Shown in pieces: positions 9,266 through 17,616 of a stretch of 51,230 nt of DNA. The stretch is from DATKCJ01 sp035513275. Lineage in GTDB: Bacteria > Verrucomicrobiota > Verrucomicrobiia > Opitutales > Opitutaceae. Numbering within the stretch: the first letter of the stretch is position 1; every line of letters starts with the position of its first letter. Location of the stretch: the NCBI GenBank assembly GCA_035513275.1, contig DATKCJ010000237.1, positions 1 through 51,230 of the forward strand, given 5' to 3'. The notes beneath the pieces were generated by a model. The model worked only from the letters and a program-made list of their open reading frames with translations, did not search any database and had not been told where the DNA came from. The translations under genes were made by a program, and so were the position numbers.

Positions 9266-9310
9266 GGCAGGTCTCTGACCTGCCGACGCGGGTCAATAGA
9301 CCCGCGCTAC
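9262..9310. repeat. Double-hairpin GTAG...CTAC element, copy 1
   Basis: The GTAG head is at 9262-9265. Hairpin one is GGCAGGTC..GACCTGCC and hairpin two is CGCGGGTC..GACCCGCG, followed by CTAC at 9307-9310. A nearly identical copy lies at 26863-26910. The head supplies the GNAT stop codon, and the element lies 3' of the convergent M16 peptidase gene, so it could also act as a bidirectional terminator (inference). Confidence 0.85.
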
Positions 9311-9330
9311 CTCTCGGAACAAGACGTCGC

Positions 9331-12159
9331 TCAATAAAACTTCCGCGTTTTCTTCCAAGCGTCGCGATCAGTGAACGTGGGTGTGATCTCGGTGGAGTTG
9401 TTGTGCTCGCGGCCGGTGAGCAGCACGGTGCGCACGCGCGCGGTCGCAGGATCGATGAGCTGCGCGAGGACTTCGCCGGCGCGCTCCTTGGTGAGCTCGT
9501 CGAGCGCATCCAGGGTCGAGCTCACGCGCGCCCAGTCGCCTTTGAACTGGTAGGCGCGGGCGAAAAGCGTGCCTGCGCGCTCGGCGATCGTTTTGTCCTT
9601 CTCAAGGAGATTGGCGCGCACGCCGGCGACGAGCGCGGCGTAGGTCGCGTCATCGATTCCCGCCCACTGGTCTTTGACCGTCGCGAGGTAGGCGAGCGAG
9701 CGTTTCTCGAGTTCATCGGGCGGGTAGTCGCTCGACTGGATGACGAAGTAGCCGAAGAGCTGGCGGTCGGCTGCACTCATGCCGCCCCAGACGATGTAGC
9801 CGAGCTGCTGCTTGGTGCGCATCTCGGTGTAGTAGGGCTCGTCGATGAATGCGCCGAGCACCAGCGCCGCGGCGCGGTTCGCGGGCGTGTCCTCGGCAAA
9901 AATATACTCGCGCCACATGGCCGAGTTGTTGCCGAGCACCTTGCCGGCATCGACGACTGTTTCGCCGGCGTTGAAGATGGTGAGCTTGCGCTCGGCGAGT
10001 TCGGCGTCGGGCAGTCCGGCATTGCCGAGCTTCGCGTGGAGTATCTCCGCGGTGCGGACTGCCTCGGCGCTGTCGAGGTTGCCGTGCGCAAGTCCTTCGA
10101 TTCGCGCCTTGGAATAAAACTCCGTGGCGAAAGCGCGCACGGTTGCGAGCGTGACCGTCTGCGCGAACTCGAGCTGCTCCTCCGGCGTCGCATGCACCTG
10201 CCGTGAGAGCGCGTTCTTGCGGTCCTGTGCGATCTGGTAGGTCTCGCTGCGCGGGAAACTCACGAGCGCGCGCACGATCCGGTCCTTCAGTGCCGCGAAG
10301 CGATCTTCCGAAATCGTGAAACCCTTCAGCTCGCTGGCGAGGTGTTCGAGAAAGCGCGACGCGGAGTCGCTGTAGCCCGACACGGACACGTTCAACCCGT
10401 CGGGTGCGACGGAGACGTTGTAGCCGATGCCCGCGAGCGCGGCATCCTGCGCGATCTCGTTGATCGATTCGTTGACGCACGCGACGTAATACTGGAGCAG
10501 CACGATTGACTGCATGCCGAGCATCGAGGCAGCCGGACGCACCTTGAATACGAAGGCCGACATCGGCCGCTGGAACTCCGTGTCCTGCAAATAATACAGC
10601 GTGAGATCGGGCCGGCTCACGATCGCGACCGGCTCGAGCGGCAGCAGCGCGGTCTGCTGCGGGATGAAGGGATTCTCCGCGGGCAGCGTGATCGCGGCGA
10701 TTCGCGGCGCGCTTACGAGTGCTGCGTAGGCTTCGCCGCCGTCCTCAGTGTAGCTGTATTTGACCGCGAAATATTTCTCGGAGCGATCGGTGGGCACGCC
10801 CTTCGCGGAGAGCATCGCGAGCATATTGTCGGGCCGGATGGCTTCGAGAAGCGCGCGATACGGCGCCTCCGTGGGAGCGAGCCAGAGGAACGGCTCGCGC
10901 TCGGCGATCTCGAGCGGGAAGAAGAGCGCGCGGTTCGCGAGGTCGACGGCGAGTGCGGCGCCCTCGCCTTTGTCGCGGAAGGTCTCGTCGAGCCCGGCGA
11001 GTTTTGCGCGCTCTTTGAAGAACTGGAGCGGGTAGGGCGACTCGCGCAGCATCGCCACGGCGGAAAACATCGCCTGCAGCACGCGCTGATGTTCCTCGAG
11101 TCCCTTCGGCGTGAGGCTGACCGTCACGAAGAACGAGCCGTATTCGCCCGTGCGCTCGAAGGAGCCGGCGCTCAAGCCTGTGGCGAGGTCTTCTTCCTTG
11201 AGGTAGGTGAGCAGGCTGCCGCGGCCCTCGTATCCGAGCAGGCTACCGACGAGTTCGCCGGGCTTGGCGGCGAAGTCGGGCCGCGTGGGTCCGATCGGAA
11301 ACTCCATCGAGAGCTCGCGGACTTCCTTCACGGGCTCGACCTTCGCGAGGCGCAGGGCCGGCTCGGGCAGGAGAAACTTCTGCACGCGCACGACAGGCTC
11401 GATGTCGCGCCGCGGGATCGACGAGAAATAATCGCGCGCCCACTTCTCGAGCGTGTCGAGGCTGTCTCTCCCGATGAGCGAGAGCGCCATGTGGTCGGCG
11501 CTGTAGTGCTTGCCGTAGAATTCGAGCAACTCCTCGCGAGTCACGCCGGCGAGCGTGTCGCGGTTGCCGGTGGAGAACTGGCTCTCACCGCTGGCGGGCT
11601 CATAGAGCTCCTGGCGCACGCGGTAGGCGCGGCGGCCGTCGTTCTCGAGGTAGCGCTGCGCCTCGTTGTTGACGGCGTTGATCTCTCGCTCGGTGAACTC
11701 GGGCGTGAACAGCGGCGTGATGAAGAACTGCGCGAAGCGGTCGATCGCGCCCTCGAACGCGCCGTGCGGAATCTCGAACTGGTAGTTTGTGTGGTCGGTC
11801 GTCGTGTAGGCGTTGGAGTAGCCGCCGTTGCTGCGGAGGTAGTTGCTGTATTCGGACTCGGACGGGTATTTCTCGGTGCCGAGGAAGAGCATGTGCTCGA
11901 GGAAGTGCGCGAGGCCGGGCCGGTCGGACGGGTCGTCAATCTGGCCTACGTTCACCACGAGCGAGCCGGCAGACTTGTTGAGCTTCGGATCGGAGAGCAG
12001 GAGCACGCGCAGGCCATTGTCGAGCACGAGACGGCGGTAGGTGCTCTCGTCGTTCGGCGCCTTCACCGGCGGTGGCACCTCGACGGCGCGGGCCGCGATC
12101 GAGAGAGAGACGAAAACGAAGAACAGGAGGAGGGTCTTGAGCAGGCGCGGATGTGTCAT
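9331..12159 (-). CDS. Secreted M16 (pitrilysin/insulinase-like) zinc metallopeptidase
   Basis: The protein has 942 residues. The start at 12159 gives an immediate signal peptide (MTHPRLLKTLLLFFVFV..IAARA); a frame extension to 12189 is judged non-coding. The inverted zinc motif HFLEH is complete (His85, Glu88, His89), and the third ligand is Glu166 in NAVNNEAQRY, 77 residues later as in pitrilysin. The length matches the single-chain protease III type with four homologous domains, of which only the first is catalytic. It should degrade peptides in the periplasm. It converges on the GNAT gene. Confidence 0.93.
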   Translation of the reverse strand: MTHPRLLKTLLLFFVFVSLSIAARAVEVPPPVKAPNDESTYRRLVLDNGLRVLLLSDPKLNKSAGSLVVNVGQIDDPSDRPGLAHFLEHMLFLGTEKYPSESEYSNYLRSNGGYSNAYTTTDHTNYQFEIPHGAFEGAIDRFAQFFITPLFTPEFTEREINAVNNEAQRYLENDGRRAYRVRQELYEPASGESQFSTGNRDTLAGVTREELLEFYGKHYSADHMALSLIGRDSLDTLEKWARDYFSSIPRRDIEPVVRVQKFLLPEPALRLAKVEPVKEVRELSMEFPIGPTRPDFAAKPGELVGSLLGYEGRGSLLTYLKEEDLATGLSAGSFERTGEYGSFFVTVSLTPKGLEEHQRVLQAMFSAVAMLRESPYPLQFFKERAKLAGLDETFRDKGEGAALAVDLANRALFFPLEIAEREPFLWLAPTEAPYRALLEAIRPDNMLAMLSAKGVPTDRSEKYFAVKYSYTEDGGEAYAALVSAPRIAAITLPAENPFIPQQTALLPLEPVAIVSRPDLTLYYLQDTEFQRPMSAFVFKVRPAASMLGMQSIVLLQYYVACVNESINEIAQDAALAGIGYNVSVAPDGLNVSVSGYSDSASRFLEHLASELKGFTISEDRFAALKDRIVRALVSFPRSETYQIAQDRKNALSRQVHATPEEQLEFAQTVTLATVRAFATEFYSKARIEGLAHGNLDSAEAVRTAEILHAKLGNAGLPDAELAERKLTIFNAGETVVDAGKVLGNNSAMWREYIFAEDTPANRAAALVLGAFIDEPYYTEMRTKQQLGYIVWGGMSAADRQLFGYFVIQSSDYPPDELEKRSLAYLATVKDQWAGIDDATYAALVAGVRANLLEKDKTIAERAGTLFARAYQFKGDWARVSSTLDALDELTKERAGEVLAQLIDPATARVRTVLLTGREHNNSTEITPTFTDRDAWKKTRKFY

Positions 12160-12189
12160 GGCAATGAAAGGGGGATTCAAGGGAGACAC

Positions 12190-12692
12190 CGAATGGCGAA
12201 ACTCGCAACCGCGGCTTTCCCAACGGCATCAAAGCGGGACAGGCGGCGCACGCCGTGGTTCCCGGGTGTGGGCTCGTTTGAGGTAGCCCGCGATCTCCGA
12301 GCGCGGGTCTCTCGATCGTGGGTCGGGCTTTCTTGTCCGCCGTAGCGTTGCCGTGCCCGTCGTAGCCTAGGCGAAGGCTGAGGCGAAGGAGGAACGCCCG
12401 ACTCCGTTTCAGCGCTCACCAAACCGTCGGGCATAAAGCACGAACCACAACTGGAGAAAGATCTCAGAAAATCGGCACAATGCTCCTCGGGTCGTGAAGA
12501 GGGCTTGAGCATTCGGATACGCCGTCGCGCAGGATTCTACTCATTGCACCCGCACACGGTTGAAAGATTGAGCGGTTTCAACCCGTTGCTAATCTCTGCG
12601 GACCTCTCCGCGTGTCCCGCGCGCGTGGAGTCCCAAAAACCCAAGCACGCCGCGCCTTCACGGGCGGCAAGAAAGCACAACCACATCCCGCC
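12190..12692. other. Intergenic gap with repeat element
   Basis: This ~500 bp stretch lies between the M16 gene start and the orphan gene at 12693. Apart from the palindromic element at 12318-12404, no gene or RNA was recognised. Reading frames across it translate to the low-complexity SPQPSPRLRRA-type peptide that such repeats commonly give, so they are not called. Confidence 0.5.
12318..12404. repeat. GTGGG-type repeat with extended interior
   Basis: It begins GTGGGTCGGGC at 12318 and ends GCCCGAC at 12396-12402. The interior contains GCCTAGGCGAAGGC and a repeated AGGCGAAGG unit. The inverted ends match the palindromes at 8696 and 16240, so it looks like a longer member of the same family. 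Confidence 0.65.
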
Positions 12693-13229
12693 ATGAAGAA
12701 GACGACCGACGATTCGGACGCTAATGAAGTATCCACTAAAGAAGGAGACGATGGAGAACTGCTGTTTTCCAGGGTCGATACCACATACACCTTTCAAAAC
12801 GGTGTATCGGTTGCATGGCACGCGTTCAAAGACCCAGCCACGGGCGGATACGACGACACCTTCTACACCGTGACTATCACGAAGCCAAAGCAAGGCTATC
12901 AGTACTTCAGTCTCCTGACCCTCGGTGTTCAAGCGATTGATCACGATGTTGTCGTTCTCAATCCAGGAGAATTAGTTCCCAGTGTGCACTTCCTAAAACC
13001 CGATGGATCTCCGGTTCCCGAAAAAGACGGAGTTTACACGATCGACGCAGCGCGAAGTCCAAGCCACGGAGCAATCTACTCCGTCAGATTCTATCGCATT
13101 GCGTGCACGTTCACAGTGAGGGCCGTGAATCGTTCGAAGGCGGGGCGGACAAGATGGGCTGGGTATCCTAGCCCTCGGCCCAAGAATCAGCACGACAACA
13201 TGCCGCCCGGTGGCACGGTCGAAAAGTAA
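12693..13229 (+). CDS. Hypothetical protein in a lower-GC island
   Basis: The protein has 178 residues starting MKKTTDDSDANEVSTKEGDDGE. The start at 12693 is preferred over an upstream extension to 12612 because composition changes there. I do not recognise a family. The N-terminus is acidic and disordered-looking. The middle has alternating beta-type segments (TTYTFQNGVSVAWHAF, DTFYTVTITKP) and the C-terminus is basic and proline-rich. There is no signal peptide or membrane helix. Codon use is clearly more AT-rich than its neighbours (AAA, GAA, AAT and CTA are frequent), consistent with horizontal acquisition. It converges on the kinase gene with a 12 bp gap. Confidence 0.5.
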   Translation: MKKTTDDSDANEVSTKEGDDGELLFSRVDTTYTFQNGVSVAWHAFKDPATGGYDDTFYTVTITKPKQGYQYFSLLTLGVQAIDHDVVVLNPGELVPSVHFLKPDGSPVPEKDGVYTIDAARSPSHGAIYSVRFYRIACTFTVRAVNRSKAGRTRWAGYPSPRPKNQHDNMPPGGTVEK

Positions 13230-13241
13230 CACCGCCCTAGA

Positions 13242-16178
13242 TCACCGCGCATCCAGCACCCGCACCACGCCGCGCTTGTTCGAAACGGCGATGCGCGTGT
13301 CATCTGCCGAGATCGAGACGTTGTGTGCGGGGCCGTCGAGGCCGGTGGGAATCGACGAGAGCAGAAAGCGGCCCGGCAGCACGTAGGTCTGGAGGTCGCC
13401 CGCGACGGTGAGTGTGTGCAGCCGCATGCCGTCGGTCGACACGACCATGCCTTCCGGCGGCGAACTGCCGGAGGACAGGCTCGACACGTGCGCCCCCGTG
13501 GCTTCGTCGTGAAACTGGATCTCTCCCGACTCCAGCGCGACCGCGACCATCCGCAGCGACGGCACGCGAATCAGTTCCGGCGAAATTGCGGGAATCGGAA
13601 CCGACCACACGACTTCGGCCTCCGGGAGTGTTCGGCACTGCACCTTCCTGTCGATGGTGACGCACCAATAGCGATCGCCGTTTCGATCGAGGCGGATCGC
13701 CCAGTAGTTGTGATGCGAACCGGCCACCGCGCTGACCGGCTCCCATCCGGACTCGCTCAAGACCGCGCTGCAAAGTTCGCCGTTCTGGCGGGTGAACACG
13801 ACGCGATGCCCGTTTGCAGACAGGACGGCTTGCACGACCTGGCTTGCGCCTCTCCCGAGTTCCTCGACGACTTCTCCCGTTCGCAGATCTATCGCGACGA
13901 CTGCGAGCCCGTCGCCCGAGACTCCCCAGAGTTTGTCGGATGTCACAGTGACGATCTTGCGAATGTCCTCGATGCGTCGCAGCGGCAGAAGTGTCGCCGG
14001 GTCAAGTTCGACGACGACAGTTTCGCCTTCCTGGGCGAAGAGGCTGTTCCCGTTTGGCGAAAGCTCCGCACCCGCGATGAGTGTTTGTGAACGCCACCCG
14101 TGGAACTCGGGGACCGCAGACCTGTCGCGCAGCGACTCCCATGCGCGAAGCTCGCCCGCACTGCTTCCCGTGAAGATCACTTTGCCATCGGGATGCATCG
14201 CGCTTGTGCGAATGGTTCCCGCAGTGCCCTTGTGCGATGAGCGCGTGCCTTCCCGTTCTGAAGTGAGCGCCGCGCCGGCGGTTATCACCTTGATTCCTCC
14301 GGCACCACCAAGACTGCTGATGCCTGCGGGAAGAAACTCGTCGCTCGCGACCCAAGGCCCGCTGCAGTCGCCCGCCGTTGCCCATGCGCCGGTAGCGTCA
14401 TCGGCGATCCACCACCGAATCTCGTCGTCGACGTCGAACATCCAGCCGACGGCACCCGGCCTCACCGGCGGTGGACCTAGCGACACCATTTCTCCGCGAA
14501 CCAGATCGAGCGCGAACAACTCGAACTTCACGCTCGCGCTGCGCCCGATCACGCAAGCGATGAGCGCGCGGCCGCCATCCGGCGAAAGCGCGCCGCGGAA
14601 AAACTCCCGTGGCGGCTCGTCTGTTGACTCGCCGAGCGGGATGTCCACGACCGCAAGATTCTGGGAGAAGTCCCAAACAACCACTCGCGCGGGCCGGCCT
14701 GTGACAGCCGCCACGAGCCGCCCCGCGCCATCCACGCCGATGGGAAGACAAACACCACCGGGTGCCGTCGCAACTTCCGCGGAGCCATCCGACACGCGCC
14801 ACCGCCGAAGATCGTGTGTGCCCGCTCCGAGCAGCCATTCACCGGTCGGATCGAATCCGCCCAGGCGCGCGACACCTTCGACGCGGCCGACAGTTTTGAA
14901 ATCCGAAGCGTTGAACAGCGACACGACTCCGCTGCTGTCGTGCGACGCCAGCAGCCGCGCGTCCGAAGAGAGCGCGATTTTCTCAACGGGATTTCCTTCG
15001 TGAATCATAACGCTCGGATCTCCCTGAGCCTTCCGCCAAAGATAGCGCCACTCGAAGCCGCGCAAATCCGCCCCACCGTCTGCAGGCGCTGCTGCCTGGA
15101 GTAGCTCGCGGGCGCGTCCGTAGTCCTCGTGCTCGAGCGCGCGCTGCACCTGTGCGAGCGTGGCTGCGTAGACAGTGAACCTAGCGAGTGCGTCGCGCTC
15201 GGCTTCCGCCTGTTGTCGCAGCTCGGCCTGCACGTTGGCGCGCTGCCGCTCGACCCAGGCGCCGATGCCAGCCACGGCCGCGATCAGGGCGAGTGCTCCC
15301 GCCAGTCGAATCGTCCGCCCGAGGCTTCGCTCGATTTTGCGAAGGCGTCGCACGGACTTGCCGGCTTGGAGAAGGAGAAGCTCTTCGAGCAGTGCTTCGC
15401 CGTCCTCGAAGCGTCGTCGCGCATCCGGCTCGCATGCGCGCAGGAGAATTTCGTTCAACTCGAGCAGTGCCCGTCGGTCCGGCCACCGGCCGAATCCCTC
15501 CGGCAGCCGCGGGAAGTCGTTTCGGTCATGACCCGTGGCGAGTTCGTAGAGGAGTTTGCCGAGACTGAACACATCGGCCGACGGCGCGCCTGGCCCTTCG
15601 GGTGGCACGAAGCCCTCGGTGCCGACGAACGTCATCGCGCCCGCGCTCGCAGCCGCCACGAGGCCGACATCCGCGAGCTTCGGCACGCCGCCGACGAGGA
15701 TCACGTTGGACGGCTTGATGTCGCGATGCACGAGACCAGCCCGGTGCAGTGTGCCGACTGCGCGAGCGAGGCCTGTGCCCAGCGACACGACTTCGACCAC
15801 GGGAAACCGGCCGCGCCGCGCGAAGAGTTCCCTGAGAGTGCACGGGACATAGGTGTCGGGATCGATCGTGCGCCCCTGCTCGGCGTCGTCCGCCAGCTCC
15901 ATTACATAATAGAAGAAGCCGGCGCCGTCGTTTCGGCCCGCGTGCAGTAGCGCGAGCTGCGAAGGCTCGCGCAACGAGATCACGGCGAAACGCGTGATGC
16001 CGTCGAACTCGCGCTCGTAGGGACGGATGTCGTCGAACCGTTCGCGCCAGACGACTTTCACTGCGCGGAACGCACCGGTGATCCCACGAGCGAGCCAGAC
16101 ATCACCGTAGCTTCCAGTGCCGATCTTCCGCAGAAGTTCGTAGTCGGGAATATCGGGCTTGGGGGAGCCGGGTAACAT
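13242..16178 (-). CDS. Membrane Ser/Thr protein kinase with C-terminal WD40-like propeller
   Basis: The protein has 978 residues. The start at 16178 (MLPGSPKPDIPDYELL) is chosen because the upstream extension runs through a palindrome. The kinase domain covers about residues 13-270: glycine loop IGTGSYGDV (19-27), lysine AVK41, catalytic loop HRDIKPSN (Asp153), and LADVGL, where DFG is replaced by DVG (170-172). A single membrane helix (about 293-309) is followed by a short coiled coil, and GFEWRYLWRKAQGD introduces repeated WD40-like blades to the C-terminus. The layout suggests a cytoplasmic kinase with an external sensor or scaffold. The upstream ECF sigma factor gene on the same strand is a natural partner. 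Substrates are unknown. Confidence 0.9.
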   Translation of the reverse strand: MLPGSPKPDIPDYELLRKIGTGSYGDVWLARGITGAFRAVKVVWRERFDDIRPYEREFDGITRFAVISLREPSQLALLHAGRNDGAGFFYYVMELADDAEQGRTIDPDTYVPCTLRELFARRGRFPVVEVVSLGTGLARAVGTLHRAGLVHRDIKPSNVILVGGVPKLADVGLVAAASAGAMTFVGTEGFVPPEGPGAPSADVFSLGKLLYELATGHDRNDFPRLPEGFGRWPDRRALLELNEILLRACEPDARRRFEDGEALLEELLLLQAGKSVRRLRKIERSLGRTIRLAGALALIAAVAGIGAWVERQRANVQAELRQQAEAERDALARFTVYAATLAQVQRALEHEDYGRARELLQAAAPADGGADLRGFEWRYLWRKAQGDPSVMIHEGNPVEKIALSSDARLLASHDSSGVVSLFNASDFKTVGRVEGVARLGGFDPTGEWLLGAGTHDLRRWRVSDGSAEVATAPGGVCLPIGVDGAGRLVAAVTGRPARVVVWDFSQNLAVVDIPLGESTDEPPREFFRGALSPDGGRALIACVIGRSASVKFELFALDLVRGEMVSLGPPPVRPGAVGWMFDVDDEIRWWIADDATGAWATAGDCSGPWVASDEFLPAGISSLGGAGGIKVITAGAALTSEREGTRSSHKGTAGTIRTSAMHPDGKVIFTGSSAGELRAWESLRDRSAVPEFHGWRSQTLIAGAELSPNGNSLFAQEGETVVVELDPATLLPLRRIEDIRKIVTVTSDKLWGVSGDGLAVVAIDLRTGEVVEELGRGASQVVQAVLSANGHRVVFTRQNGELCSAVLSESGWEPVSAVAGSHHNYWAIRLDRNGDRYWCVTIDRKVQCRTLPEAEVVWSVPIPAISPELIRVPSLRMVAVALESGEIQFHDEATGAHVSSLSSGSSPPEGMVVSTDGMRLHTLTVAGDLQTYVLPGRFLLSSIPTGLDGPAHNVSISADDTRIAVSNKRGVVRVLDAR

Positions 16179-16239
16179 CCGCGGCACACAATGCGCGAAT
16201 GGCTGGACGCGTCGATGCGAAGTTGATCGTTCTCGTGAT

Positions 16240-16309
16240 GTGGGTCGGGCTTTCCGCCCGACACAAAGGCGAACGTTCGCTGAGCAGTCGGGCGTAGAGC
16301 CCGACCCAC
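16240..16309. repeat. GTGGG...CCCAC palindrome pair
   Basis: GTGGGTCGGGC-TTTCC-GCCCGAC (from 16240) is paired with GTCGGGC-GTAGA-GCCCGACCCAC (to 16309). It lies between the ECF sigma stop and the kinase start, so it sits in the leader of the kinase gene and could attenuate read-through (inference). Confidence 0.85.
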
Positions 16310-16403
16310 AAGAGGCAGACGATCCGGAAAGTGCGCCGCCCCGCGCCCTGGCACGCGAGGCGGCGATGACATAAGCCGGCGGATCCCCCACGAATCCGCC
16401 GGA

Positions 16404-17057
16404 TCAGCCAAGGTGCTCGCGCAAGGTTTCGACTTCCTTCTTCAGCATCTTCGTGAGCCGGTGGCTCGTCAGATACACATAGGCGCTGTTCACGCCGAGT
16501 TCGCGCGCGACCCGCAGGACGGACCAGTCGTGGCAGCGGTAGAGGTCGAAGATCTGAAACTGCTTTGCAGGCACGCGCCGGGCGATGCGGCCCAGCGCGG
16601 TCTCGAGAAGATGGTGCTGCCACTCGGCATCCCACGCCGCTTGCGAGTCTGGCTTGTCGGGCAGGCGCTCGATGGTGCTCGTGCGGTCGGCTTCGTCGGG
16701 CCCGCGGGCGTGCGCTGGCCAGCGCTCGTGCGGTTTGCGGGCGCGGTATTTGTCGGAGATGCGCCAGCGCGTGAGGTTGAGCAGCCAGCCGCGGAAGCTG
16801 CCGCGCGCCGGGTCGGACTCGAACTCGTGCACCGTCTCCGCCACGCGCTTGAATACATCCTGCACGACCTCCTCGGCGTCGGCGTGTGGCAGGCCCGCGC
16901 GGCGCGCGCACCCGTAGACGAAGTTGTAGTAGAGCCTGTAGAACTCCGTCCACGTGCCCTCGTCCTGCCAGTCACGCAGGCGGAAAAGCAGCGTCGGACG
17001 CGTGCGCAGGGTCGATCTGGGTTCCTCCATGGTTTCGATCATGGATACGTAACGCAT
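16404..17057 (-). CDS. ECF RNA polymerase sigma factor
   Basis: The protein has 217 residues from the ATG at 17057; the ATGs at 17042 and 17030 are alternatives. Region 2 is evident in TEFYRLYYNFVYGCARRAG, DAEEVVQDVFKRV and GSFRGWLLNLTRWRISDKYR. Region 4 has QIFDLYRCHDWSVLRVARELGV followed by a helix-turn-helix-like VNSAYVYLTSHRLTKML. It should recruit RNA polymerase to a small regulon. It lies upstream of a Ser/Thr kinase-WD40 gene on the same strand, an association seen in planctomycete and verrucomicrobial ECF groups, so kinase-controlled sigma activity is a reasonable inference. No anti-sigma gene was recognised. Confidence 0.9.
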   Translation of the reverse strand: MRYVSMIETMEEPRSTLRTRPTLLFRLRDWQDEGTWTEFYRLYYNFVYGCARRAGLPHADAEEVVQDVFKRVAETVHEFESDPARGSFRGWLLNLTRWRISDKYRARKPHERWPAHARGPDEADRTSTIERLPDKPDSQAAWDAEWQHHLLETALGRIARRVPAKQFQIFDLYRCHDWSVLRVARELGVNSAYVYLTSHRLTKMLKKEVETLREHLG

Positions 17058-17159
17058 CGGATCGCGGCAATCTTGCGGGAAAATGCGCGGACCCGCGCAC
17101 ATTTTTGAAAGAGAGCCGGTGCGCGATGCGTTTGAGGAATTTGTCAAGCGTTCCCCCCT

Positions 17160-17525
17160 ATGCACCCGCCGATCCTCAGATGCCTCGTGGCCGGGGCCGT
17201 GCCTGCGGTCCGTCCATTCTCCAAACCGGGCCAGATGCCGCCCCTGCCGCCGCTGCTCGCGATCGAGACACTCACCACTTACCTGCGCTCGGTCGACCCG
17301 CGCACGGAAAACAGCCGCACGTGGAATGACTTCGTCGTCGACCACCAGATTCGCGACCGCGCACTGCTAAGGCGCTGCAACGCCGCGCTGCGTTCTGCAC
17401 GAAATGCCGCCAACGAGCGGAAGTGCCGCCCTTCGCACTGCGACGACCACGAGGTGAGCTTGTCGCCTTCGCGACAACAGCAGGCGGCCGCCGCGTGGCA
17501 GCTCCGGCTCGCGTTCGATTCGTGA
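17160..17525 (+). CDS. Small hypothetical protein divergent from the sigma gene
   Basis: This is a 121-residue frame; an internal ATG at 17235 would give 96 residues beginning MPPLPPLLAIETLTTYLR. Third codon positions are strongly G/C from 17235 onward, like real genes here. The sequence is helical and Arg/Ala/Gln-rich (RALLRRCNAALRSARNAANERKCR). No family is recognised and no Shine-Dalgarno is clear. Its position, head to head with the sigma factor, makes a regulatory role possible but unproven. It could also be a chance frame. Confidence 0.35.
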   Translation: MHPPILRCLVAGAVPAVRPFSKPGQMPPLPPLLAIETLTTYLRSVDPRTENSRTWNDFVVDHQIRDRALLRRCNAALRSARNAANERKCRPSHCDDHEVSLSPSRQQQAAAAWQLRLAFDS

Positions 17526-17602
17526 CGCGCAGCCGCGGACGCACACGCGCTCATGCGCGCACTCACGAATTCAAAGTCCCTCTAGCCCAGCAAGCACCCA
17601 AC

Positions 17603-17607
17603 AGGAG
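17603..17607 (+). promoter_or_regulatory. Shine-Dalgarno site of the fibre gene
   Basis: AGGAG lies 9 nt before the ATG at 17617. It is one of the few canonical ribosome binding sites in the window and fixes the start of the fibre gene. Confidence 0.75.
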
Positions 17608-17616
17608 AAATCAGTC

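Noticed and set aside
11089..12345. Plus-strand frame of 418 codons opposite the M16 peptidase
   Set aside because: The minus strand encodes the complete HxxEH peptidase. This frame is a composition shadow.
12177..12512. Minus-strand frame with an SPQPSPRLRRA-like peptide
   Set aside because: That peptide is a translation of the repeat element at 12318-12404, a common false gene product.
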